Below the pieces are notes generated by a model that saw only the letters and a program-made list of their open reading frames with translations, did not search any database and was not told where the DNA came from. The position numbers were made by a program, and so were the translations under genes. From assembly GCA_029204225.1 (NCBI GenBank), contig CM055094.1:18350924-18414923 (forward strand): a stretch of 64,000 nt of DNA, read 5' to 3'. The DNA comes from Diphasiastrum complanatum. Taxonomy: Eukaryota > Streptophyta > Lycopodiopsida > Lycopodiales > Lycopodiaceae. Of the stretch, positions 33,383 through 44,218 are shown piece after piece (position 1 is the stretch's first letter; every line of letters starts with the position of its first letter).

Positions 33383-33970
33383 GTAGCAATGACTTGATCT
33401 TCTCTTTCAACCTGTTTTAATGCACAAAGTACTCCTTTGAACAGCAACAAATGCTTTCAAAAAAAATCACCAAGATTTGAAACTATCTTACAAATTCTCT
33501 TCTAGCACTTATCTAAGCAAATCAACACATAGAATCATGAAATATTGATCAACCCATGATCTATCCTCAATCTAATGACTTTTGCCACTTCCTAAGATTG
33601 AAACACACTCAAATGAAGTCCAGCAACCTCACTATCTAGAGAAGCAATCAAAATTAGGGTTTTGACAAAATCACAAAAAATTGACTATTCCAAATCTACA
33701 TGCAAATGCTGAAAATTTGATATGCAATCTATAAGCCACCACTTAGGCTGAACAATCAACCAAAAATCGAACAAATTCAGTATGTGCATTCAAAAATCGG
33801 AATTGATTAAGTAGATTGACCTATATAGTGTTTTGATCTACAAAAGATCCAATCTACAAAAGCAAAAAACTCGATTTTGGTGTAGAATCCTCTCTAGCAT
33901 GCTCTAGACTTGATATCTTCACCAAATCATTCGATAGATCTGATTTCCTCCTTCATAACCTGAAACACAA

Positions 33971-33982
33971 GCTCTAATACCA
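33971..33982 (-). other. Primer-binding site (initiator tRNA-Met type)
   Basis: The minus strand reads TGGTATTAGAGC directly after the LTR end. The plant copia consensus is TGGTATCAGAGC, so there is one mismatch. Confidence 0.9.
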
Positions 33983-34632
33983 TGTGAAAGATTTCAGATC
34001 CTTAAGATCCAATCTACTTGAATGATCTTTGGCTAGAAACAGAAATACACTACCAATTTCACCAATGTAGAAAAATCAGCATCTACACACAATTTGAGAT
34101 GCAAACACTAATAGAACTTGATCAAACTTGAGAGAAATGATAAAGTATTGTTTCTGTCCATACAAAACCAGCAAGCTATTGTATTTCAACATGTGGATCC
34201 AAAAATAACAAATATAGATCATTCTACACATAGAATTGCAAGCAATCACCAAGATAGTGCACCAATGGATAGTAGAACCCAAGAGAACCATGTATAAGCA
34301 TGAAATGAGATAGATAAGAGAGAAGAATACTCTCTCCATGAGTTACATCCTTTTATAACAGGTCCAAACCCTATTTGGCCACTTAGCTTTCCCACTAAAA
34401 TGCTAACCTTACTAATTTTGGGTCTAGATTCAATGTACCCAACTATTCAAATTTGAATCTACTCAAACTCACATTCTAACTTTCCCACACTTTCAAAAAG
34501 TATTTATTTAAATGAAATTTAGACTAATGATTTTTGAAAAGTCAATCTCTAAGTCTAAAACAAGTTTTGGCCTCAATATGCCAAATATGGAAATATAGCA
34601 AAAATGTGATGAAGCTAGTTGAATCTTTCACA
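33983..34632 (-). repeat. LTR, 650 bp (5' LTR of element G1)
   Basis: Bounded by TGTGAAAGATT on the left and its inverted AATCTTTCACA on the right, giving TG..CA ends. It is near-identical in block order to 56887-57535: ACACTACCAATTTCACCAATG, GAGATGCAAACACTAATAG, CACCAATGGATAGTAGAACCC, CTCCATGAGTTACATCC. The outer flank (GTATC) gives no matching target duplication because the other end of the element is rearranged. Confidence 0.92.
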
Positions 34633-35410
34633 GTATCTTACGGACACGATCAATTGCCTCTTCTACACTTTTTCAGATTGGTATCACATATATGAGGGCA
34701 CAATATTGAAAATGAAAAATCATCTATCTTGACTTTAGGCTTTGGTAAAAGGTTTTTCTATGTGTATGTAATTGTTGGTTGATTCTGACGAATCCCCAAG
34801 ATACTCGGACAGAGCAACTCAAGAGCACCTCTCACCTTAGACCGAGGAGTTCTCTAAGAACACGAGACTAACGAAGACTGAGAGCTGAGTATGAGAGGCG
34901 AGAAATGCTAGTTAGAAATGACAAGCAAGAACTGTGCAAGCCTCATGGTGAATCCCGAAAGATGGAATGACCATGTAGAAACTAGTATTTCTAGGCAATG
35001 TAATAAATGCAAGTAGACCCCTCTTAAATAAAGTAGAGTGAACCACCTTTTGATGGTGACCTCTAGTGGAGAGCATTATTCCACTTGTAATTTTTGTAAT
35101 GTGAAAATGCCACTAGGATGCCACCTAAGGAGCTCTTTTGCTTATTTAAGAGACTCCTTCTTTGTGAAGAGGAGCTTTTTGCATTGTATCTACTCCATGC
35201 CTAATAAGAGATTTTCCATGAGTTTGATGCTACACTAAGCTCCTTGATCATGATGGTTTTCTTGAGTGATGCCCCTATGATCATGCCCTTCCATTCATAT
35301 TGTGTGTGGTTGTGGACTTAGAGTGGATTAGTTTTCATGCTTTCCTAGTTGTGGATTAGATTTCCTTTCTGTTTGGTGGATTAGTGTAGGTTGCAAGCAA
35401 CCAAGAGCAT
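34633..35410. other. No gene recognised
   Basis: No domain seen. The right end may be an intron or upstream part of the transposase-like gene that follows. Confidence 0.4.
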
Positions 35411-35419
35411 GAAATTCCA

Positions 35420-36874
35420 ACACCTTCTCAACCAGTTCAAGCACCTACTAGTGACACAAGTTCAATTTATAGATCAGACTCCAAACAAAAAGAAAAATAC
35501 AAGAGAGACTTGAGATCCTCACCTGATTTAACGAATCGTCAAAAACAGTTGATTACAAAATCTGAAATGCGAAAGGTACGAAATATTATTTGCTGCTCAT
35601 CCTATTGTTTGCAAAAGCTAAGTATCAGAGAAATTGAAGAATTAAGATCAAACTTCTTTTTACGAAGTAAGGATGAGAGAAATTACTATTTGTGTGCAAC
35701 AGTGAGGCCGGACAAAAATTCATTTTCGTATTTTTTAAATGCTTTGGAGATTTGTTGCAAAGCTTAAAAAGCAGTTCACGCAATCGAAAACTCACGGCTT
35801 CAACAAATGCATGCACGACTTCAGAAAGACCCAACATTACGGGGATCCTTACAAGGTTGAACTGTTTCTCCAGATGTTTTAAATGCAACTGCTTGGCTAA
35901 AGCATTTCATATATGAGCATGGAAAAAAATTGCCTAATTTCTTATATTTTCACTTGCCGGCTAATTTTACAAAATTAAAAATATTTTTGATGTACAAAGA
36001 GTTTGCAAAAACAAAAAATGTTCCCTATTTGAGTTACATTTTCTTAGAATTTAGAAAAGAGATTTTGGACTGATAAAGATTTTCAAAAATACACGAATGA
36101 TAGTATGCTCCACTTGCGAGTTGTTAAAGTCTACAAAACAACTTGCAAAGACCAATGACGAGAAAGATAAATATTAATCAGATTTGTCATTCATTTTAAT
36201 ACTTTTTGTTTTGAAAAAATTTATGTTGCAGTCTTTTTGAACACCATTATGGTATTATCTTTATTTTATTAAATAAGTGAATCATTGTATTTTTAGTGGA
36301 TGCTACAAAAGCTCTTCAACTGCACACAGATCAACAAACAATTGACAGACAAAAGTTGGCCAAGCATCGAAAGAAATGTTTGGAATATCCACAAAAATAT
36401 CTGGGACTTGTTATTGATGGCATGGATCAGAAGAAAATAATGTTGCCTCATTTTGTCAGTGTCCAAAAATTTGAACGAGGCAGATTTTATTCAGGTTCAT
36501 CTCATTGGAGCACTAATTATCCCAATGTTCGAAATGATCCAAATTTGACGATCACCATTGTACATATGATAATTTTCGAATTTGGTGAAAATCTTTCAGA
36601 AATACTTTATTTGCAACTTGACAACACTGCTAGGGAAAATAAAAATCAAACTGTTTTGGCATACTTGTCTATGCTAGTAGAGAAAAAAATTTTCAAAAAA
36701 GTAAAAATAGGATTTTTGTTGGTAGGACATACCCACGATCAAATTGGTCAAATGTTTAGTTGCTTTTCTAAGAGGTTGAGACGCAAGACAAAAAATGGAT
36801 CGCTTTTCCATCAAATAGTAGCTTTGATCCTTGGCCGCAAGAGGGATCAAATTCCCATTGTGTATGCCAGGTAG
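35420..36874 (+). pseudogene. Transposase-like protein with DUF7869-type core
   Basis: Plus-strand exon-like pieces in order. 35431-35765: basic linker, then NIICCSSYCLQKLSIREIEE and LRSNFFLRSKDERNYYL, a Cys-rich N-terminal motif. 35870-36072 (other frame): AWLKHFIYEHGKKLPNFLYF, HLPANFTKLKIFLMYKEFAK, TKNVPYLSYIFLEFRKEILD. 36296-36874: ALQLHTDQQTIDRQKLAKHR, LGLVIDGMDQKKIMLPHF, LQLDNTARENKNQTVLAYLS, GFLLVGHTHDQIGQMFSCFS, KRLRRKT. From memory these are the hallmark blocks of the DUF7869 family found in eukaryotic mobile-element proteins. The Asp/Glu residues in DGMDQ, DNTARENKN and HTHDQ could form an RNase-H-like metal site (inference). Gly replaces the usual second Asp after HTHDQI. A frameshift and stops separate the pieces. 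The candidate C-terminal module is on the opposite strand at 37425-38414. Confidence 0.7.
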
Positions 36875-37014
36875 GATCTCTCTTCTAAACAAATGATCCA
36901 TTTTTCAAAGCCTTTCTGCAATAGCTGGCATGGTTGGTAGGAAGCAAAGTCTGCAAACACCATTTCATGGAAAAAAAATTTGAGCTGAGTGATGGCTTAG
37001 ATAGAGTTGAATTA

Positions 37015-37200
37015 TTAATTTCTTCCATTGATGTAGTTATGATGTGGACAAGAATGATCTGTTACCCACGATTTTTTCAAGTGGCTAATCATGGCCATTA
37101 CCCTCCTAAGATCAGAGACCAGAATGTGTTGGTTTCTCTTAACCGACATTCGAACGATCTTGCTTTTTAAGTCAGCTCTTTTGGGATATTCATTGAGCAA
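37015..37200 (-). pseudogene. Basic protein fragment of unknown kind
   Basis: The minus strand reads LNEYPKRADLKSKIVRMSVK then RNQHILVSDLRRVMAMISHL and KKSWVTDHSCPHH. It could be part of the same mobile element as the flanking pieces, but I do not recognise a domain. Confidence 0.3.
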
Positions 37201-37424
37201 TTTGTGTAAAGTTGTGCTCGGAGCAAAATTAGCTACTCTTAAAGCTATTTGTCAGATCAAAATACTATCAACACGATGACATTTGTTTTGAGACTTTGAT
37301 CTGAAAAAGAGTAATCTTTTTTGGTGTTTTATAATGATCCTAGTTTTAGCTCAAAATCATGGATTTTTTTAATAAATCTCTAAATTTTGTTTTAAAAAAA
37401 AGCCAAAAAAAATGCTTATTTTGA

Positions 37425-38414
37425 TTAATTTTTTGACAATCTCTTTCTCTTGCCCTTTGGATCTATTTGCAACATTTTGAGTTCGTACCTTCCCAAAAAA
37501 GCATTCATTGAAGTGGTGTGCAACCAATGGACACGTAGTACTTTTGTTTGATTGCTATTTTGAATAAAACCAAGTACTTTGGCAATCCAAAATGGATGTC
37601 CTTCATTGTTTTCTGAAGCTAGAAGTGCAACAAGGCTTCCAATTGGGATTTCATTCAAATCACAGTGCCATTTCATTTTTGCAGCTTTTACACTTTGCCT
37701 ATTCTTCCTTGAGCCCACATAAATTTCACGTTCCTCACCTTGCACAAGCTGCAGGAAATCATTATCTCGAGGAAGATCTGAAGGTTCGACAGTCGTAGTT
37801 GATGTTCCTAATTTATGAGGCCAATGAAATTCATCAGTTGTTGATGTATGTTCGAGATTGAGCAAACTGATTTTTTGTTTCTCGAAAAAGTCCATCCACC
37901 AATGTTGATTAAACTCATCAAAAAAATGATAAGCTACTTGAATACTTGATTCCAAAACTTTTAATGAGGCAAATGGATCAATCTCATGATGTTCTCTTTG
38001 CGCCTTTTGTTCTTCTAGCAAGGACTTCAAGGGAGACAACACAGCAAGCTTGATTTGAGTCGATGGAATGTTAAGCAAAAATAGAACTCCTTCAAGAGGT
38101 AGCCACGAATCTGAATTTGAAAATAGTTTGCCCCATAATAATATAATGCCTGATTCGTTACATTTGATTTTAAACTGGTGCTGAAAGCTAATATCATTAA
38201 TATTAGCTACGCATCGCTCTGTTTCGTTGGACTCCTTAACATAATCACAAAAATCATATGTGTGTCTGATTAATGACACGTTTGGCTTCGGCACATATGA
38301 TTCCTCAACAATGCTTTGAAGCACTGGTAATGAAAATGCTTGTGAGCAAAGTTGCATGTTTAGAAGAGCTAATTGCGTTCTGATAACAACTATGAGCTTA
38401 TTCTGACAATCAGT
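37425..38414 (-). pseudogene. Candidate C-terminal module of the transposase-like protein, inverted
   Basis: An open frame of about 329 codons starts after a TTTTTCAG acceptor: TDCQNKLIVVIRTQLALLNM, then QLCSQAFSLPVLQSIVEESY, NDISFQHQFKIKCNESGIIL, FDEFNQHWWMDFFEKQKISL. It ends in a compact domain, IPIGSLVALLASENNEGHPF then WIAKVLGFIQNSN and VLRVHWLHTT, and a basic tail (GKRKRLSKN). The last domain resembles the BAH/SH3-like end found C-terminal to DUF7869 cores (from memory). The exon start lies inside the right arm of the long inverted repeat, so it also continues the unrecognised gene seen in both arms. It is intact over its length, which is unusual for this window. Confidence 0.6.
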
Positions 38415-39301
38415 CTGAAAAAAAGAATCAATGCATGATATATATATGTATATATATACAATTTTATATTAATGTAGATGCAAAGTACAAGAAGGTAGAT
38501 TGTGACTTGCAGTCATGAGAGCAGTTGAGCGTGAAGGCTGTGACATTTCTCCTTTTGAAAACCGCTAATGACCGCAAGTGATGTTCTTGCGGGACCTTGT
38601 GGTCACCCTTCTACGGGGCCTCGGAACACGCCTTCGCTAGCGATCGTAAGTAATGATCTTGCGGGTCTTTGTGCTACTCTTATAAAGGCCACTACAGACT
38701 GCAAGAAGGGCTCTTATAGAACCTTGCGATGACTTTGTATTTGATTTTCTCTTCATGTCTTTTACGTATCTACACAAACATACATTAATCAAATTACAGT
38801 TAGTGATCCGAATATTGACAAAAAGGATAATGAATACAAATTAATATACAAATTCATAGATTTCACATACCAATTTTCCACTCAATATAAAGCTGAAAAA
38901 TTTGCGGATATCTTGTTGTGAAAGTGTCTGTTCCATTCTAATGTAGAATAAGGTCCACTCCTGCTCAACCTCAATAGTAGTAAGTAAATCTCCATTTGCC
39001 ATGATATCAAGGCATATACGATCAGTGTGTCCAATGCTGTCTAGATCTTGATCTAATGGGGCCCAAGTACCATTGTGTTTTTTCCATCTTTGATAATGAA
39101 ACACCATACTAAGCATTTGCTTTTCTATATTGTATCTAAATGTTATGGATGAATGTTTGATTCTACATTCTATATCTATAGTGGATTTTATATCCCAACC
39201 TTTGTCCATGAATTTGAATAAAAAATCTTCTGATATATTTTTGCAAACAAACAATGTGGGGGTTCAACACACCTCCGTGTTTGAAAAGAGCTGACAAACA
39301 T
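38371..39301 (-). repeat. Right arm of the long inverted repeat, about 930 bp
   Basis: Inverted copy of 26173-27102. It contains the minus-strand exon 39254-38841 (DFLFKFMDKGWDIKSTIDIE, HNGTWAPLDQDLDSIGHTDR, then IEVEQEWTLFYIRMEQTLSQ), which is free of the stop present in the left copy. Similarity ends at 39301, whereas the left copy continues outward into further exons. Confidence 0.9.
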
Positions 39302-40560
39302 TACCTACAGTTGTGATATAGAGAATGCAAACGATGAAATCTTAACCATGTCCAGTTGACGAACCAAGTTCATCAAGATTATTTCAAAAATGACATAAGT
39401 GTTGCCTTAATAATTATATGGTTAGCGTTATTGATAAGTACCAAGGGTCTTATGATGACTATTTTCTTTGACAATCTGCTAAATACTATTTGTGTCGAAA
39501 GGACCACGTCAATAAAAGCTATAACATATAAGAAAGGATATAAGAAAGATTAATTATTAGTTTAGATTACTTCAAGATTTTAATTTAGCATGAGAGTTGA
39601 GGAACTGAGTTCGTCAACCATACCAATGCTGTAGGAATAGAATGGAAAGGAAAACTTAAATATAGCTATGTCTAGTTGATGAACTAAGTTCAACAAAATT
39701 GTTGTCTTGATAAAAGACAATTGGTTTCAACAATTGCTTACAGTGAAAATGCCCACATCTAACATTGTAGCTAATGTTGTCCTTATTTTTCACAAAGTGA
39801 GTTCAAAAAAATTCCAACAACCAATTACACTAAACTTTACGATTGTTTATAGTAAAACACTATCCATTTGTGTGGTAACCGTGTGAAAAATAATTATTGA
39901 TTTATATTTAATAGCAATGCTTTTACTATGAGTGATAGCTGACGAACTCAATTCGTCAACATTACATATGGTTGTGCTATTGAAGAACATATGCCATCAA
40001 TTAATGAGAGTGCGCACCTTAGTAATATGAAAAGAATATAATATATCATGGATTATAGCGAGACAAAAGTTAAACAATGCGGTATTTAGTACCAATATTA
40101 GTACTAAAAATAAGATTACAATGATGCATTCCACAAGAAGCACTTTTGACAAGCATGTTATGAAATATTTTTTTAAATAATTTTGTCATAATCTTTTTTT
40201 GAAATAATTATAAACAAAATTGTTAATTGAATTGTTTCGTTATTTTTTTTGTACATTTGGTTTGATGACAATGAATTTTGCAGGCAAGTTTCAATCTCCA
40301 AAAAAACAAGAGGAAAGTTTCTATAAACTAATGCATTTAAGTTTTGTATATATACTTTTTGCTTTCTCTAAATAATTATTTTAGTTCATGTTAATAATTT
40401 CATTGGATATTTATGTGGTGACTAATATGAATGTACATTTTTTTAGCAGAAGTGTGTTTTTTGATTAGTTTGCAAATTTTTATTTTTCTTATGACATTCG
40501 CATAATATTAGACCTAAATGGCATTCTCATAAGACAATGTGATACTGGTCCACAATGCTC
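39302..40560. repeat. Region with four 21-bp palindromic motifs
   Basis: The palindrome (half-site TTGACGAACT, one central base, then its reverse complement) occurs at 39356-39376, 39597-39617, 39676-39696 and 39939-39959 with 1-4 mismatches each. Surrounding sequence is AT-rich without a gene. The core GAACT.AGTTC resembles that of the palindromes at 690-2590, although the outer bases differ. Confidence 0.65.
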
Positions 40561-40572
40561 AAGGGATAAGAA

Positions 40573-41390
40573 ATGACAATAAAAATAGATCAGATTACGA
40601 CATGGGTGGCTGAAATTTCTAAAAAAATGTTTTCACAGTTAAAGATTAGCACTTGGTCCATTATGGATTGTGAAACCATGCTTAATAACCTACTCTTTCA
40701 TGGAAAGGGAGGCATGTCAAAAGCTTTCGTGTTTCCATGTTGTGGAGCCAAGAAAATTGCTACCAACATTCAGGTATAATGTGTCCTGAAAAGCCTTTTG
40801 TAACTGCTAATTTCAACCCCTATGTTATATATGGCATAATTTCTATCTTAGACTTAAGAAACACAACACGGTGCTTATTGATTATTCACCATACAAATCA
40901 TGCATGAATAGTTCATTGAATTGTATATTTCTAGACCGACAACAACTATCTTAATGATGTCCTATGGCCATACTTAGAACAAATGAAAGAAGCTCCAAAC
41001 ATTGAGAGCTATGTAAATTCACATTCCATTGGACAAGAAGCGGTTACTACTAGTCATCCGTACTACAATTTGCTTAAAGAAGTAATAGAAGTTCCTTGGG
41101 ACTCGTGGAAATCAAAAAAATTTACATAGGAACAAAAATTGCACCAAGTTGGAGGTTTGGCTACTGGGATGGCACGCGAGCAAACTTCATTATGCGAGGT
41201 GTTGGAATTAGAACAGGTGGAGCTTTTTTATGTTCTTATGCAGAAACCCAAGCCATGGAAGCTTTCAAGAGGAGATGTATTTGCTATTTGTACACATTTT
41301 GGGCTCCAACAAGATAAATTTGGTGAACAAGCAATGAGAGCGTACATAATCAATTTGGTTGATAGACTCAAGCAAGAAAGAGCAATGTAA
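40573..41390 (+). pseudogene. Unrecognised two-exon gene fragment with one stop
   Basis: Exon 1 (40573-40774) reads WVAEISKKMFSQLKISTWSI, NNLLFHGKGGMSKAFVFPCC and GAKKIATNIQ, ending at a CAG|GTATAA donor. Exon 2 (40934-41390) starts after a TTTCTAG acceptor: TDNNYLNDVLWPYLEQMKEA, NSHSIGQEAVTTSHPYYNLL, VPWDSWKSKKFT, one TAG, then VGGLATGMAREQTSLCEVLE, FYVLMQKPKPWKLSRGDVFA, QAMRAYIINLVDRLKQERAM and a stop. The single nonsense codon and good splice sites suggest recent decay. I do not know the family. Like the gene in the inverted arms it may belong to the same mobile element. Confidence 0.5.
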
Positions 41391-42300
41391 TTTATTCATT
41401 TGTATTATTATTTTGGCAGATGACATTCACATATAGAAAATACTTGTTGGATAACTTCTATTGATCGTCACTTTTACATTGGTTTTTCACTTTAGACACT
41501 CGTAACTATTTTAAATAAAAAGTACGCACTATGAAATAAAATTTTTGAACATTGTATGTTTGTTTATTTGTTTCAATCTATCTTTGCGACGATTATAGCA
41601 TTAATTGTAGATAATACCAGCACTATATAAATATCATGTAAAAAAATTGATTTTTATGTTTGTATATATTTTCTTGTGTAAATTGTACAATGTTTGGATG
41701 AATCTATATTCACATTCTACAATGTTTAGAAATTAGTTATGCTTGTGTTGACGTGAATACTATCACCTGAAATTGATAAGTCTAGTATGCTTACATAATA
41801 TACAAGATTCAACATTAAAAAAAAATTGTCCATTAAAATCACATGATAATATATTTAGGCAATTGAAAGTACATGATTCAAGTAAAAGTTATTTCTAAAC
41901 AGACAGATTATATAGTTCATCAAGAAAATATTGCAATTCAAGCATGTTGTCAACAATAAAAAATAAAAATGTTGTATAATGTTGCATATGAAAAACATCA
42001 ATTCATCATTCTATAAGGGCATTTTGCAACTACCATACTAATTTAAAAAAAAACAAATCTTATCAAATCGAGATATCTTCTTTTCATATTGACAATACAT
42101 GATTTAAAATAAATTTATTTTCAAAAGACCTATTTAGTTTGGCTAAAAACGTCCAATACAAGAATGTTCTCAATAATAAGAATTCGAAATGAATTATGAA
42201 TAGATGAAAAACATTTAGTTATAATTCTATAATAGCACTTAGCAGTTTTCAAAATATTAGAAAAGAATCAATATGTATCAAAGTAATATATCTTCTTCTA
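41391..42300. other. No gene recognised, very AT-rich
   Basis: About 900 bp of AT-rich sequence with no coding or repeat signal I can define. Confidence 0.5.
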
Positions 42301-42303
42301 AAA

Positions 42304-43085
42304 ATGAGACTTGCAAGAGTCTTAAATTTTCTAAAACTATCTTCAAGGAGAATATCAAGAGAAAGACAAGTGCCTTCAAGACTCACATATGATCAAAAGA
42401 GTAAGCAAGTAGTTTTTGGAAATTATGTTGCTTTCCTAACCTCTTTGGATGAGCCTACAAGTGTGCATCAAGCAAGGAAAGAAGATAGTGGATCCAAGCA
42501 ATGGATCTTGAGTATCAAGCTCTTATGAAGATGGAATATGGAGATTGGTGGAGTTGCCTAAGGACAGAAAGCTATTGGATGCAAATGGATCTTCAAAGTG
42601 AAGACAAACCAAGATGGATCTATCAACAAATACAAGGCAAGGTTAGTGGCAAAAGGATATGCACAACAACAAGGGATTGACTATGATGAGACCTTTGCAC
42701 CCATGGCAAAGATGGTAAAGGAAAAAATTTGAAATGGGATCTATGATTTCATTTCACTTGCTACACTTTATGGATGGGATCTATGATTTCAAGTGCATTC
42801 TTGAATGGTGATCTTGAGGAGGAAGTGTACATGGAGCAGCCCGAGAGCTACATTTCATCAACAAAGCCAAAGCATATGTGTTTTTTCTACAAAAGAGTTT
42901 GTATGGCCTTAAGCAAGCACCAAAGAGTTGGTATGCTAAGCTTAACACTTTTTGACTCTCTCAAGGCTTTGTTATGAGTGAGTATGATCATTCACTTTAT
43001 TATAGGTTTGTTGGAAATGATGTTACCATCTTGCTAATCTATGTGGATGATATCATCTTGAGTGGTGGAGACAATCAAGACGTGG
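42304..43085 (+). pseudogene. Copia reverse transcriptase, N-terminal two thirds
   Basis: The plus strand shows the hinge (SRRISRERQVPSRLTYDQK, EPTSVHQARKEDSGSKQWI), then [60 protein letters not shown], and FVGNDVTILLIYVDDIILSG with an intact YVDD. Several frame changes (about 42530, 42720, 42900) and a duplicated phrase GGGATCTATGATTTCA around 42735-42790 disrupt it. It ends at about 43085 next to a GA-rich repeat. Confidence 0.88.
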
Positions 43086-43087
43086 AG

Positions 43088-43450
43088 GAGAAATCATGAG
43101 AGATGGAGGAAGAGAGAGAGAGAGACAGCAAGGACATTCATGATCCATTCCATAAGAGGGCCAACCTACTTGTATTGAAATCCAGCATGTGCACATTAAC
43201 ATAAGATCCATTAACACTAAGCATTAACACTACATCCATTAACCCTAATCCACAATGATAGAAAATCGCCCTTCTCTCTCCTCTTCTCTCTCACAAAAAG
43301 CATAAGAACATTCAGTTCCAATAAACATCAAATCCAACAAATAGCAAATACAAGGAAATCATGAGAGATGAAGGAAGAGAGAGAGAGAGAGAGAGCAAGG
43401 ACATTCATAATCCATTCATAAGAGGGCCAACCTGCTTGTATTGAAATGAA
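43088..43450. repeat. About 95-bp block repeated with 268-bp spacing, GA-rich
   Basis: 43088-43185 and 43357-43450 both read AAATCATGAGAGATG, a (GA)n run, GCAAGGACATTCAT, AAGAGGGCCAACCT and CTTGTATTGAAAT. They may be remnants of two short LTRs or a simple segmental duplication. Confidence 0.75.
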
Positions 43451-44218
43451 GAGAGAACATATACAATGATTCGAACCTACCACTTATATAGTGGATTGGA
43501 GGGTCTTGGCCTCAATTCCTATTGTCAATGACCAATTTTTTCCTTTAACTATTCAAATTTAAAAAAGAGTGGAAACTCATTCATTAATTGGAGGAACCCA
43601 ATTTGAAATTGAGTTTTGGTGGGAACCCCTACTTTATTCACTAACTTGACTTTTGGGCCCTATGACATTAGAAGTCCTGCAAAAAGACCTAAAGTTCTTT
43701 TATTAACTTGTAACTAATCAAATAACTATGTGATCATCAGGTTGGACTTACACACATAGGATGTCTAATCCCTCTCACTTATTAACTAGGGTTAGGATTG
43801 CCTTGGGATCCGCAAACTCTCTAACAGTATCCCCCACCAAAACTAGTGGCGGTCCCACAACACCTCACGAGATTATTCACTTGGGACTCTAGTTGGCCTC
43901 TCTTTACACCCTAATCAGGTATTCCAAAACTTTCCCCATGAAGTCCAAGCGCTCTGTATTGATATCGGACTTGTGCGGCAGGATGCACTTATTTACGCCA
44001 GCAATCCATTTTGACATTGTCCATGCTAAAAATCTAGACTCTCATGATCCTCCTAGCATCGCAGCTCGATAGTATTGCCTGGCTACAAGCAATTGATCTT
44101 GATCTTGTCGGACGCCATAGGGCTATTTGGATCGAAAGCCAACCTAGGTAGGCAATCATCCCATCTAGTAGATACGGATGCCAACTTGGACAAGTCATTT
44201 GCGAACAGAACGGATTTC
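43451..44218. other. No gene recognised
   Basis: No domain seen on either strand. The right half lies downstream of the broken copia RT of element D and may be its decayed continuation. Confidence 0.4.

Larger units (their letters stand above)
31571..34632 (-). mobile_element. Copia element with complete 5' LTR (element G1), internally rearranged
   Basis: Minus-strand order: LTR 34632-33983, primer-binding site, gag 33382-32685, then a foreign plus-strand RT piece (32515-32695) in place of protease and integrase core, then integrase end and RT N-terminal half (32514-31571). The RT is cut off before YVDD. A sister LTR with the same ends is at 56887-57535. Confidence 0.85.

Noticed and set aside
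26173-39301. A single 13-kb DNA transposon with 930-bp terminal inverted repeats
   Set aside because: Exons run through the outer edge of the left arm and the inner edge of the right arm, so the arms are overlapping coding copies rather than element ends. No target duplication is visible at 26173 and 39301.
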